Both the position numbers and the translations under genes were made by a program. A stretch of DNA of 12,353 nt from Candidatus Uhrbacteria bacterium. GTDB lineage: Bacteria > Patescibacteriota > Patescibacteriia > UBA9934 > GWF2-40-263. The stretch spans positions 1 through 12,353 of the forward strand of contig JACQSJ010000048.1 in NCBI GenBank assembly GCA_016205995.1, in the 5' to 3' direction. Positions 1-6,348 of the stretch are shown here, piece after piece (positions within the stretch are counted from its first letter, which is position 1; each line of letters begins with the position of its first letter). The notes below the pieces were generated by a model, which did no database searches, was not told the DNA's origin, and saw only the letters and a list, made by a program, of their open reading frames with translations.

Positions 1-1
1 G

Positions 2-160
2 GGTATCATGATCAAACAAGGTTTCGATGCGGTCGACGAGCGGTTTAACCGTGTTGACACTCGACTTGAAAATTTGGAGGAACAAAACGAAATTCGCGGT
101 CAACAAAATCGACATCTTGCCAAGAGAATCACTTCGCTTGAACTCAAACAACCGGCTTGA
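2..160 (+). CDS. C-terminal fragment of a small coiled-coil protein
   Basis: The reading frame is open from the window edge and ends at TGA 158-160. It encodes about 52 residues that are hydrophilic and heptad-like, with the pattern FDAVDERFNRVDTRLENLEE followed by Glu/Gln/Arg-rich sequence. There is no cysteine and no membrane segment. Small proteins with repeated 'DxRFxxVD' heptads are common in Patescibacteria and have no assigned function; I recognise the style, not a specific family. An ATG at 8-10 lies in frame, but the open frame continues upstream, so the true start is probably outside the window. The stop codon lies in the loop of the following terminator hairpin. The gene converges on trxB, with only 15 bp between the two stop codons. 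Confidence 0.6.
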   Translation, partial: GIMIKQGFDAVDERFNRVDTRLENLEEQNEIRGQQNRHLAKRITSLELKQPA

Positions 161-170
161 CCGGTTGTTT
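146..170. terminator. Bidirectional Rho-independent terminator (coiled-coil gene / trxB)
   Basis: A perfect 10-bp stem, AAACAACCGG (146-155) with CCGGTTGTTT (161-170), has the 5-nt loop CTTGA. On the plus strand it is followed by T-rich CATTTTCATT. On the minus strand it directly follows the trxB stop, and its own 3' arm supplies the TTGTTT run. It fits a shared terminator between convergent genes. Confidence 0.8.
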
Positions 171-175
171 CATTT

Positions 176-1114
176 TCATTCCTGACTCTCGAGCCAACGT
201 TCGGCGTCCAGAGCCGCCATACATCCCGTCCCGGCGGCTGTAACCGCTTGGCGGTATCGATGGTCGGCTACATCACCTCCGGCAAACACCCCTTCCACAC
301 TCGTCGCCGTCGAGCCCGGCTTGGTAACGATGTAACCTTTTTGGTCGAGATCGATCACGCCCTTAAACAATTCCGTGTTGGGCTTGTGGCCGATCGCAAC
401 GAAGAGGCCTTCGGTGACAAGATCGCGCTCTTCGTTGGTTTGGTTGTTGAACACCCGTACTCCCGTGAGCCGTGTCCCGTCGCCCAGCACCTCGCGGACT
501 TCTGTATTCCAGAGGAAACCAATCTTGGGATTCTTCATGGCGCGCTCTTGCATGATCTTGGAGGCACGCAACGTGTCACGTCGATGAACGACCGTAACCT
601 TCTTGGCAAACTTCGTGAGGAAGTTCGCCTCCTCCATAGCCGAGTCTCCTCCACCCACAACGAGAATCTCCTTGTCGCGGAAGAAGAATCCATCACAGGT
701 CGCACACGCTGATACGCCATGACCCTGATACTGCTCCTCACCCGGGACTCCGATCCAGGTGGCTTGGGCGCCGGTACAAATAATGACGGAACTCGCAACA
801 TATTCCGTCGACCCTGCCTTTACTTTGAATGGTCGACTCCCAAAATTAACTTCTGTCACGTCTTCAGAAATAATCCTCGTTCCAAAGCGCACCGCCTGGG
901 CTTTGAACTTTTCCATCATCTCTGGACCCATGAGTCCCTCGGGGAATCCAGGGTAGTTCTCCACCTCGGTGGTAAGCATGAGCTGACCGCCGGGTTGTCC
1001 GCCCAGACGCTGGCCCTCAAACAAGAGCGGTTTCATGTCCGCCCGCGCCGCATAGACGGCCGCTGTATACCCAGCGGGACCCGAGCCGATGATGATGACT
1101 TGTTCCACAGACAT
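176..1114 (-). CDS. trxB: Thioredoxin-disulfide reductase
   Basis: Low-molecular-weight bacterial thioredoxin reductase, a cytosolic FAD enzyme that passes electrons from NADPH to oxidised thioredoxin. The product is 312 aa, normal for the family. Visible parts are an N-terminal FAD dinucleotide-binding motif (GSGPAG near residue 10), the redox-active CATC at C137-C140, the NADPH-binding GGGDSAMEEA at 154-163 with HRRDTLRA at 177-184, and a C-terminal FAD motif (GGDVAD...RQAVTAAGTG). The frame stays open upstream to 1390, but that extension only reads through trxA in another frame. The chosen start (ATG at 1114) begins MSVEQVIIIG, as family members do. The gene is last in infB-trxA-trxB, 32 bp after trxA, and has no Shine-Dalgarno: the space before the ATG is filled by a 9-bp repeat array. 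Its substrate is probably the adjacent TrxA. Confidence 0.96.
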   Translation of the reverse strand: MSVEQVIIIGSGPAGYTAAVYAARADMKPLLFEGQRLGGQPGGQLMLTTEVENYPGFPEGLMGPEMMEKFKAQAVRFGTRIISEDVTEVNFGSRPFKVKAGSTEYVASSVIICTGAQATWIGVPGEEQYQGHGVSACATCDGFFFRDKEILVVGGGDSAMEEANFLTKFAKKVTVVHRRDTLRASKIMQERAMKNPKIGFLWNTEVREVLGDGTRLTGVRVFNNQTNEERDLVTEGLFVAIGHKPNTELFKGVIDLDQKGYIVTKPGSTATSVEGVFAGGDVADHRYRQAVTAAGTGCMAALDAERWLESQE

Positions 1115-1152
1115 AGGTCGGATAGGACTTATAGGGCCAATAGGACCTATGT
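1111..1152. repeat. Degenerate 9-bp tandem repeat closed by a 9-bp inverted repeat at the trxA/trxB junction
   Basis: On the plus strand four 9-mers run end to end: ATAGGTCGG, ATAGGACTT, ATAGGGCCA, ATAGGACCT (1113-1148). The ends, ACATAGGTC (1111-1119) and GACCTATGT (1144-1152), are perfect reverse complements. The array contains both the trxA stop (TAG, 1149-1147 on the minus strand) and the trxB start (ATG, 1114-1112). In mRNA it could form a hairpin with a 24-nt loop that pairs the trxB start region with the trxA stop region. No Shine-Dalgarno is present, so translational coupling is a reasonable inference. Confidence 0.75.
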
Positions 1153-1467
1153 TAAGTGACGGGAAATTTTTGCGCGCAGAGCCTGCTTGGTCATCGACCC
1201 AGAAAATTGCTCCGCAACCTGGCCGCCCTTGAAGACGATAAATGTCGGGATGGAAAGGATGTTGTACTTCTGGGCGATGTCTGAATGCTCGTCGACGTTT
1301 ACCTTCCCTATCACCACGCCCTCCATTTCCCCAGCGAGCTCTTCCACAATCGGCGACATCACTTTGCATGGTCCACACCACGGCGCCCAAAAGTCGACGA
1401 ACACGGGCGTGTCGGATCCCAACACAGCGGCGTCAAAGTTCTGTGAGGTAAAGGTCTGTTCTGACAT
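1147..1467 (-). CDS. trxA: Thioredoxin
   Basis: Classic single-domain thioredoxin of 106 aa, a cytosolic protein-disulfide reductant. The active site WCGPC lies at residues 30-34 with the usual preceding VDFWA strand. The cis-proline is P74 in SIPT, followed by FIVFKGG. The length matches bacterial TrxA, and there is no signal peptide or membrane anchor, so it is the cytoplasmic form. The start ATG (1467) is 5 nt downstream of the infB stop. A purine-rich AAGGAG lies about 19 nt upstream, inside infB, which is too far for a normal Shine-Dalgarno, so translation probably depends on coupling to infB. The stop TAG is contributed by the repeat array that joins it to trxB, presumably its reductase. 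Confidence 0.97.
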   Translation of the reverse strand: MSEQTFTSQNFDAAVLGSDTPVFVDFWAPWCGPCKVMSPIVEELAGEMEGVVIGKVNVDEHSDIAQKYNILSIPTFIVFKGGQVAEQFSGSMTKQALRAKISRHLT

Positions 1468-1472
1468 AGCGA

Positions 1473-3509
1473 TTATCGGAGGTTCACTCCTTCGATTTTT
1501 AATTCTTTGGTTATGCGATCTTCGGTGTAGGCCTCGAGCTGGTCCCCCTCTTCTGGTTTCACTTTTCCTTTGTAGCTCATGCCGATCTCTTGGCCGGCCT
1601 GCGCTTCCTTCATCTCGGAGCGTCCCAGCTGTAAGCTGACGATCGCACCCTCTCCGATATACTCCCCGTTTCGAGAGAGTCGAAGTTTCGCCCCCTTACG
1701 GATCTTCTCGCCTTTAACGCGTCCGCCAACGATCCAGCCGCCGTCGATCTTTTTGAAATTCTTCAGAACATCGAAGCGGCCCTGCTCCTCAATGACTGTG
1801 TCGGCCGGTAGACGCTTCTTCAATTCCTCGATCACGTCCTCAAAGAGTTTGTAGATGATTTTATACTCACGCAAATCCACTTCCTTGTCGCGCGCGAGCT
1901 CTTCCGCTCCACCGCTTGGACGAACATTGAAACCAATGACGATTGCTTGGGAGCCGGCAGCCGTGTTGATATCCGCGTCGGTAATGTTGCCGAGTCCTTT
2001 TTGAACCACCTTCACACCCACCTGATCATGCTTGATCTTGTCGAGCATTCCCAGAATAGCCTCAAGCGACCCAAGCACGTCCGCGCGGATAATGAGGTTC
2101 ACGACTTGCTTTCCCTCTTCTCCCTCCGGCGCTTCATCCGTGCTCTTCACCACGTGACGGATCGAGGCAACCTCTTCCGTGGCTTTGAGGCTGGAGTCCG
2201 TGGACTTCATCTTCTTGAGAGCCTTCATGTCCGTCGGCACCTCCATGACGTCTCCAACAGCGGGCGCCAGTTTCCATCCGATAATTTTGGCAGGGGTCGA
2301 TGGCGGCGCTTCTTTCAGGCTCTCGCCTTTCCAGTTCTGCATGGCACGCACGCGACCAAACTGTGTTCCGCGCACCCCCAAGTCGTCACCGATACGCAAT
2401 GTTCCACTTTGTACGAGCACCGTCGCAATCGGACCCGATCCTGGATTGACGTTTGATTCGATCACCGTCCCAATCGCGCGGCCCTCTGGGTTAGCGACAA
2501 TCCGTTCGCGCTCCATTTCCTCGACGAGTAACAGCATGTCGAGCAGCTGTTCGATGTTTGTCCCAGCCTTCGCGCTCAACGGTACCATGATGGTCTTGCC
2601 GCCCCAGTCCTCCGGGACAAGCTCAAGCTCAGAGAGCTGTGTTTTCACTTTCTCGATGTTGGCTTCTGCCCGATCAATCTTGTTGAGCGCCACGACAAAC
2701 GGGAGTCCGGCAGACTTGATGATGTTGATCGCTTCCTTTGTCTGTGGTTGAACGCCGTCATCCACGGCGACGACCAAGATCGCAATGTCGGCCACCTTCG
2801 CCCCGCGAGAACGCATGACTGTGAACGCTTCGTGTCCCGGCGTGTCGATGAACGTGAGCATCTTTCCGTTTCGCTCAACCTGGTAGGCGCCGATGTGCTG
2901 CGTGATGCCACCAGCTTCTGTGTCCATGACGTTCGTTTTGCGGATCGCGTCCAAGAGTCGCGTCTTGCCATGGTCGACGTGGCCCATGACCACAATGACT
3001 GGTGGGCGACGTTGCAAGTCGTCCTTGTGTTCTGTCTCAATCCGGTCGCGAAGTTTTTCTGTTCCTTCCGTGTCCTCCACCACGGTGGCGCCATCTTCTC
3101 GAATCGCTTTAAATCCAAGATCCTCGGCAAGGATGGAGGCCGTGTCAAAATCAATACGCTCGTTGATGGCGGCAAGGATCCCGTTTCGCATGAGCTCCTG
3201 CATGACGCGTGGGACAGGCTGGTCAAGCGCGGAGGCAAAATCACGAACAGTCATGACCGCAGGAAGGGTCACGGGCTTGCGTTGTGTGTCTGGAAGATCT
3301 CGTCGAGCGGCTATGGCCTTCTGGTCTCGCACCTTTTCTGCGAGTCGTTCCTTGCGGCGCATTTCATTCCACGCTTCCGTGATTGCCTGTGCTTGGCGGT
3401 TGTCGATTTTCAGCGCCTTTTTTCCGACCGCAAACCCAAGTTCCGGCAACTTTGTGTGAAGTTCCTCAGGTCGGACGCGAAGACGGCGGGCGAGTTCTGT
3501 GATGTTCAT
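1473..3509 (-). CDS. infB: Translation initiation factor IF-2
   Basis: GTPase that positions fMet-tRNA on the 30S subunit and promotes subunit joining. The product from the chosen start is 678 aa, at the short end for bacterial IF-2. An IF2_N-like helical module lies at residues 1-48 (NITELARRL...) and a second at about 80-133. The G domain begins near 168: G1 GHVDHGKT 176-183, switch GGITQHIGAY, G3 DTPGH 222-226, G4 NKID 276-279, G5 SAK 312-314. The beta-barrel and C-terminal fMet-tRNA-binding domains follow. The long repetitive N-terminal linker of enterobacterial IF-2 is absent. In-frame ATGs also occur at 3524, 3530 and 3557. The last two lie in an inverted-repeat element and add non-family residues, so I chose 3509 (MNITELARRL); 3524 is possible. 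No Shine-Dalgarno is evident. It is first in the infB-trxA-trxB cluster. Confidence 0.95.
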   Translation of the reverse strand: MNITELARRLRVRPEELHTKLPELGFAVGKKALKIDNRQAQAITEAWNEMRRKERLAEKVRDQKAIAARRDLPDTQRKPVTLPAVMTVRDFASALDQPVPRVMQELMRNGILAAINERIDFDTASILAEDLGFKAIREDGATVVEDTEGTEKLRDRIETEHKDDLQRRPPVIVVMGHVDHGKTRLLDAIRKTNVMDTEAGGITQHIGAYQVERNGKMLTFIDTPGHEAFTVMRSRGAKVADIAILVVAVDDGVQPQTKEAINIIKSAGLPFVVALNKIDRAEANIEKVKTQLSELELVPEDWGGKTIMVPLSAKAGTNIEQLLDMLLLVEEMERERIVANPEGRAIGTVIESNVNPGSGPIATVLVQSGTLRIGDDLGVRGTQFGRVRAMQNWKGESLKEAPPSTPAKIIGWKLAPAVGDVMEVPTDMKALKKMKSTDSSLKATEEVASIRHVVKSTDEAPEGEEGKQVVNLIIRADVLGSLEAILGMLDKIKHDQVGVKVVQKGLGNITDADINTAAGSQAIVIGFNVRPSGGAEELARDKEVDLREYKIIYKLFEDVIEELKKRLPADTVIEEQGRFDVLKNFKKIDGGWIVGGRVKGEKIRKGAKLRLSRNGEYIGEGAIVSLQLGRSEMKEAQAGQEIGMSYKGKVKPEEGDQLEAYTEDRITKELKIEGVNLR

Positions 3510-3523
3510 AGAGGGACGTATCA

Positions 3524-3608
3524 TTGTCATCCCGAGGCGCTGCCGAGGGATCTCCAAGTCATTAGTAGATCCTTCCTCGACTGTAGAACAGCCTCGTCAG
3601 GATGACAA
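3524..3608. repeat. MITE-like inverted-repeat element, copy 1 (infB leader)
   Basis: An 85-bp element with terminal inverted repeats: TTGTCATCCCGA at the left (3524-3535) and TCAGGATGACAA at the right (3597-3608), one mismatch. An inner imperfect pair, GAGGGATCT and AGATCCTTC, makes the whole unit fold back. It has the same termini and inner motif as the copy at 4434-4508. It encodes nothing obvious. It lies between the infB promoter and start, so it would be transcribed as leader RNA, and its terminal repeat supplies one of the in-frame upstream infB ATGs (3530). 'GTCATCCCGAGCGCAGCGAGGGATCT'-type repeats are familiar from many bacterial genomes. Confidence 0.75.
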
Positions 3609-3624
3609 AACGAAGACGCCCCCG

Positions 3625-3653
3625 AGTTTAGCCAAAAAAGAGAAATTGGTCAA
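3625..3653 (-). promoter_or_regulatory. Candidate sigma70-type promoter for infB-trxA-trxB
   Basis: On the minus strand a -35 TTGACC (3653-3648), a 17-bp spacer and a -10 TAAACT (3630-3625). The start site would fall near 3618, giving a leader of about 110 nt before the chosen infB ATG and placing the inverted-repeat element inside that leader. The -35 overlaps the truB -35 on the other strand. Confidence 0.55.
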
Positions 3654-3676
3654 CGAACCGCAAGCGTGGTTAGAAT
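3646..3676 (+). promoter_or_regulatory. Candidate promoter for truB (near-leaderless)
   Basis: A -35 TTGGTC (3646-3651) and a -10 TAGAAT (3671-3676) are separated by 19 bp, longer than ideal. The -10 ends 9 nt before the truB ATG, so transcription would start about 2-3 nt upstream of the codon. No Shine-Dalgarno is present. The same -10-to-ATG distance occurs at the HU and proS genes. Confidence 0.5.
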
Positions 3677-3685
3677 AAAGGTGTT

Positions 3686-4426
3686 ATGGAAGGATTTCTC
3701 CTTATCGACAAACCCGCAGGGATCACGAGCCATGATGTGGTCGACCGAGTACGTCGGCTCACAGGTGAACGGCGCGAAGGCCATGCAGGGACGCTCGATC
3801 CGTTTGCAACGGGATTGCTTATCGTGGGCGTAGGACGTGTCGCCACGCGTGAAATGGAGAAGCTTGTGGGACTCGACAAAGAATATGAGGCCGTCTTCGT
3901 TTTGGGAGCAAGCTCGACAACGGATGATACGGAAGGAACGATCACACCGTCACCTTTGAGTTCTCTCCCCCTTTCCAAGGGGGAGCTGGAGGGGGTCTTG
4001 GTGAAATTCATCGGCGAGATTGAACAAATTCCTCCAACTTATTCGGCGATCAAGGTGGGTGGCAAAAAAATGTACGAGGCGGCGCGGGAAGGAAAGCCGA
4101 TAGAGGGGAAACCGCGGAGGGTGACGGTCTCCTCGTTCGAGCTGCGTAACCACCCCCAGCCCCTCCTTCAAAAGGAGGGGGGCCGGATCGTTGTGACATT
4201 TCGTTGTTCAAGCGGGACGTATATCAGGAGTCTTGTGCGTGACCTTGGTCGAGCACTGGGTGGCGGAGGCTATGTAGAAGAATTGCGTCGCACCCAGATC
4301 GGACCGTTTTTTGTGTCCCAAGCGTCGACACTCGAGTCGCTCGAAGGGAAAGTTGGTCAACACATCATTCCAGTTGCTCAATTACTTCAAATACTTTCTC
4401 GCCCAGCAAATACATTGACATCCTAA
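3686..4426 (+). CDS. truB: tRNA pseudouridine(55) synthase
   Basis: Isomerises U55 to pseudouridine in the T-loop of tRNAs. The 246-aa protein starts MEGFLLIDKPAGITSHD and carries GHAGTLDPFATG with catalytic Asp38. Downstream are IPPTYSAIKVGGKKMYEAAREG (about 115-136), the CSSGTYIRSLVRDLG region (174-188) and the LRRTQIGPF end of the catalytic fold at 200-208. Only about 38 residues follow, so a C-terminal PUA domain is lacking. Two stretches, around residues 90-104 and 156-167, fit the family poorly. Each is encoded by a GC-rich palindrome with a 9-bp stem and 3-nt loop, and they look like in-frame mobile palindromic inserts placed in linkers or loops. Neither breaks the frame nor removes a known catalytic motif, so the enzyme is probably active. 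The gene is monocistronic, divergent from infB, and flanked by two inverted-repeat elements. Confidence 0.93.
   Translation: MEGFLLIDKPAGITSHDVVDRVRRLTGERREGHAGTLDPFATGLLIVGVGRVATREMEKLVGLDKEYEAVFVLGASSTTDDTEGTITPSPLSSLPLSKGELEGVLVKFIGEIEQIPPTYSAIKVGGKKMYEAAREGKPIEGKPRRVTVSSFELRNHPQPLLQKEGGRIVVTFRCSSGTYIRSLVRDLGRALGGGGYVEELRRTQIGPFFVSQASTLESLEGKVGQHIIPVAQLLQILSRPANTLTS
3965..3985. repeat. In-frame palindromic insert 1 within truB
   Basis: CTCCCCCTT (3965-3973), loop TCC, AAGGGGGAG (3977-3985): a perfect 9-bp stem. It encodes part of the sequence LPLSKGELEG, at residues 94-103 between the acceptor-side strand and the helix before IPPTYSA. The composition is much richer in G/C runs than the surrounding truB sequence. 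Confidence 0.7.
4160..4180. repeat. In-frame palindromic insert 2 within truB
   Basis: CCCCTCCTT (4160-4168), loop CAA, AAGGAGGGG (4172-4180): a perfect 9-bp stem with the same geometry as the first insert. It encodes PLLQKEG (159-165), in the position of a beta-hairpin turn before IVVTFRCSSGTYIR. The peptide resembles the one from insert 1 (PLxKxE), which suggests related elements. Confidence 0.7.
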
Positions 4427-4433
4427 ATGATAC

Positions 4434-4508
4434 TTTGTCATCCCGAGCGCAGCGAGGGATCTACTCATTAAGGAGATCCCTCCTCCTTTCAGTCGTCGGG
4501 ATGACAAA
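4434..4508. repeat. MITE-like inverted-repeat element, copy 2 (downstream of truB)
   Basis: A 75-bp element with perfect 13-bp terminal inverted repeats, TTTGTCATCCCGA (4434-4446) and TCGGGATGACAAA (4496-4508). A nested 9-bp pair lies inside: GAGGGATCT (4454-4462) and AGATCCCTC (4474-4482). It begins 8 bp after the truB stop and could act as a 3' stabilising hairpin or terminator. It is better preserved than copy 1 at 3524-3608. Confidence 0.8.
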
Positions 4509-4715
4509 ACTTTTGGTTTTGACACCAATGGCTTTCTGATGCTAACTTGGCTGAGCGAATTAATTGATTGATTCCTCTCGCGAAGCTCACGGATTCCACG
4601 AAATCGACTTTCTTATGCGACTTTCCGCTTTAGAACCCCTGGCCCTAAGTCCCCTCTCCTTCATCCAAGAAGGTTTGTTGTTGTAAAGCGTTTTCGTGAA
4701 AATCTGTCCCCATAT

Positions 4716-4742
4716 GAGCTTCTCTGAGAGTAGAGAAGTTTT
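4716..4742 (+). promoter_or_regulatory. Terminator-like hairpin abutting the rny start codon
   Basis: CTTCTCT (4719-4725), loop GAGAGT, AGAGAAG (4732-4738), then TTTT and the rny ATG at 4743. The stem can extend by A-U and G-U pairs to about 10 bp. No Shine-Dalgarno lies between hairpin and ATG. It could attenuate transcription or limit initiation on the rny mRNA; the function is inference. Confidence 0.45.
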
Positions 4743-6308
4743 ATGTTGACTATCTATCTCGTGATCGCCGTGGTTCTCTCCCTTGTCGTGGGAGGAGCCG
4801 CCGGCTATGCGATCCGTAAGTCCCAAGCCAAAAAGTCGGCAGACCATGCCGAGGCCCGCGCCGAAGCGATCCTCTCTGAGGCAAAGAAGAAGCAGGAGGA
4901 GATCCTCACGGACACCAAGAACCGCGAACAGGAAGCGCTCCTACGAGCTAAGGAAAAGGCGCTGAAGATCATCGACGAGGCCAAACAAGAGGAGTCTTCG
5001 CGTCGCCGAGATATCCAAGACCAGCAACGACGCCTTGAGAAGCGCGAGGCCATGTTTGATCAACAGATTGTCGAGATCGAAGACAAGAAAACGAAGCTCG
5101 AAGAAAAAACCAGGGAAATCGAGGAGATAAAGGAACGCGTCCGCGCCATCAAGGAGGAGCAGGTTGCGAAGCTCCAGGAAATCGCTGGGCTGAACCGCGA
5201 ACAGGCTGAGGCAAAGCTCCTCACCGAAATTGAACGTGACTCCCAGGACGCCCTGATGAGCCGCCTGCACAAACTAGAACAGGTAAGCGAGGAAGAGCTC
5301 GAAATCAAATCGCGCAAAATCCTCTCGCTCGCGCTCACCCGTTACGCCTCCACCGTTTGTGCGGATACAACCACCACCTCGGTGGAACTCCCTAACGACG
5401 AAATGAAAGGCCGCATCATCGGCAAAGAAGGTCGCAACATCAAAGCGATCGAATTACTCACAGGAACAGAGATCATTGTCGACGATACACCCAACATGAT
5501 CACGATCTCTGGCTTCTCACCGATCCGCCGCCAAGTCGCCAAGCGTTCCTTGGATGAGCTCATCAAGGACGGTCGTATCCACCCAGCCCGCATCGAAGAA
5601 GCCATCCTCAATGCCAAGAAGACAATCGCGAAGGACTTGCGCAAGGCAGGTGAGGACGCCCTCTATCAGCTTGGTATTCCGGTCTCCAGCATCGACCCAA
5701 AGCTCACCTCAATCCTGGGCCGCATGAAGTACCGTACCAGCTACGGTCAAAACGCGCTCATGCACTCCATTGAAGTAGGGACGATTGCTGGCATGATCGC
5801 CGAGGAGCTCGGCGCGGACGTATTCGTCTGCAAAAAGGGCGGACTCTTCCATGACATCGGCAAGGCTGTTGACCATGACATGCAGGGTGCCCATCCAGAA
5901 AACGGATACAACATCATGAATAAGTTCGGGTTCACCGAGGAGTTGTGCTACCAATCCATCGCCCACCACGAGGATCGACCGCGAACGATTGAAGGGGCGA
6001 TCGTCAAGGCGGCTGACGCTATCTCTGGGGCCCGACCAGGTGCACGTAAGCAATCGCTTGAACAGTTCATCCAGCGCATGGAGGAGCTGGAGCGCACGGC
6101 CGGATCGTTTGATGGGGTGGAGAAGGCGTACGCGATTCAAGCCGGTCGCGAAGTCCGGGTATTTGTCCAACCGCAGAAGATCGACGACCTCACGGCCTAT
6201 CGCCTGGCCAAGGACGTGGCCAATAAAATCGAAGCCGAGCTCTCCTACCCGGGAGAAGTGAAAGTGACCGTCATCCGCGAGACCCGCGTGATTGAGTACG
6301 CAAAATAA
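4743..6308 (+). CDS. rny: Ribonuclease Y
   Basis: Membrane-anchored endoribonuclease that initiates mRNA decay in bacteria lacking RNase E. At 521 aa it is essentially the length of the Bacillus enzyme. The architecture is complete: an N-terminal transmembrane helix (about 3-24, LTIYLVIAVVLSLVVGGAAG), a long charged coiled coil (about 28-190), a KH RNA-binding domain with GRIIGKEGRNIKAIE (223-237), and an HD phosphohydrolase domain with LFHDIGKA (catalytic pair H370-D371) and HHED (408-411), followed by the conserved C-terminal domain. It starts MLTIYLVIA with no leader peptide; the anchor itself is the targeting signal. No clear promoter or Shine-Dalgarno was found immediately upstream, but a hairpin with a TTTT tail abuts the ATG. 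The HU gene follows 40 bp downstream with its own promoter. Confidence 0.97.
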   Translation: MLTIYLVIAVVLSLVVGGAAGYAIRKSQAKKSADHAEARAEAILSEAKKKQEEILTDTKNREQEALLRAKEKALKIIDEAKQEESSRRRDIQDQQRRLEKREAMFDQQIVEIEDKKTKLEEKTREIEEIKERVRAIKEEQVAKLQEIAGLNREQAEAKLLTEIERDSQDALMSRLHKLEQVSEEELEIKSRKILSLALTRYASTVCADTTTTSVELPNDEMKGRIIGKEGRNIKAIELLTGTEIIVDDTPNMITISGFSPIRRQVAKRSLDELIKDGRIHPARIEEAILNAKKTIAKDLRKAGEDALYQLGIPVSSIDPKLTSILGRMKYRTSYGQNALMHSIEVGTIAGMIAEELGADVFVCKKGGLFHDIGKAVDHDMQGAHPENGYNIMNKFGFTEELCYQSIAHHEDRPRTIEGAIVKAADAISGARPGARKQSLEQFIQRMEELERTAGSFDGVEKAYAIQAGREVRVFVQPQKIDDLTAYRLAKDVANKIEAELSYPGEVKVTVIRETRVIEYAK

Positions 6309-6310
6309 AA

Positions 6311-6339
6311 TTGACAGGAAGCTGTTTCTTTGCTAGACT
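6311..6339 (+). promoter_or_regulatory. Near-consensus sigma70 promoter for the HU gene (leaderless)
   Basis: TTGACA (6311-6316, perfect), a 17-bp spacer, TAGACT (6334-6339). The -10 ends 9 nt before ATG 6349, so the transcript should begin about 2-3 nt before the start codon. It starts 2 bp after the rny stop. It is the strongest-looking promoter in the window, consistent with an abundant nucleoid protein. Confidence 0.8.
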
Positions 6340-6348
6340 CAGAGCAAT

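Larger units (their letters stand above)
4427..4742. other. 316-bp intergenic region between truB and rny
   Basis: The region holds the second MITE-like repeat (4434-4508), then a small stem CAAAAC/GTTTTG (4505-4521) that could help end truB transcription. TTGACA (4519-4524) with TAACTT 18 bp downstream (4543-4548) is a possible distant rny promoter. A stretch near 4642-4675 resembles a decayed CCCCTCTCCTT-type palindrome. The last bases hold a hairpin abutting the rny start. I see no convincing gene; a 23-codon frame at 4616-4687 reads through the decayed repeat. Confidence 0.6.

Noticed and set aside
1111..1152. CRISPR-like array
   Set aside because: The repeats are 9 bp, contiguous and degenerate, with no spacers.
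1115..1390. N-terminal extension of the trxB frame to 1390 (92 extra residues)
   Set aside because: It reads through trxA in another frame, is compositionally unlike TrxB, and the family N-terminus (VIIIGSGPAG) follows the ATG at 1114.
3510..3557. Longer infB start at 3557 (MEIPRQRLGMTMIRPS extension)
   Set aside because: Most of the extension is encoded by the inverted-repeat element; the IF2_N-like domain begins at the ATG at 3509.
2748..3605. 285-codon open frame on the plus strand
   Set aside because: It is entirely antisense to infB and its leader, with no recognisable motif; a shadow of GC-rich codon usage.
4642..4675. Third palindromic element like those in truB
   Set aside because: Only a 5-bp stem (CCTTC/GAAGG) survives; too degraded to call.
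4616..4687. Small ORF of 23 codons upstream of rny
   Set aside because: It has no ribosome-binding site and its sequence (PLALSPLSFIQEG) looks like translation of a decayed CCCCTCTCCTT-type repeat.
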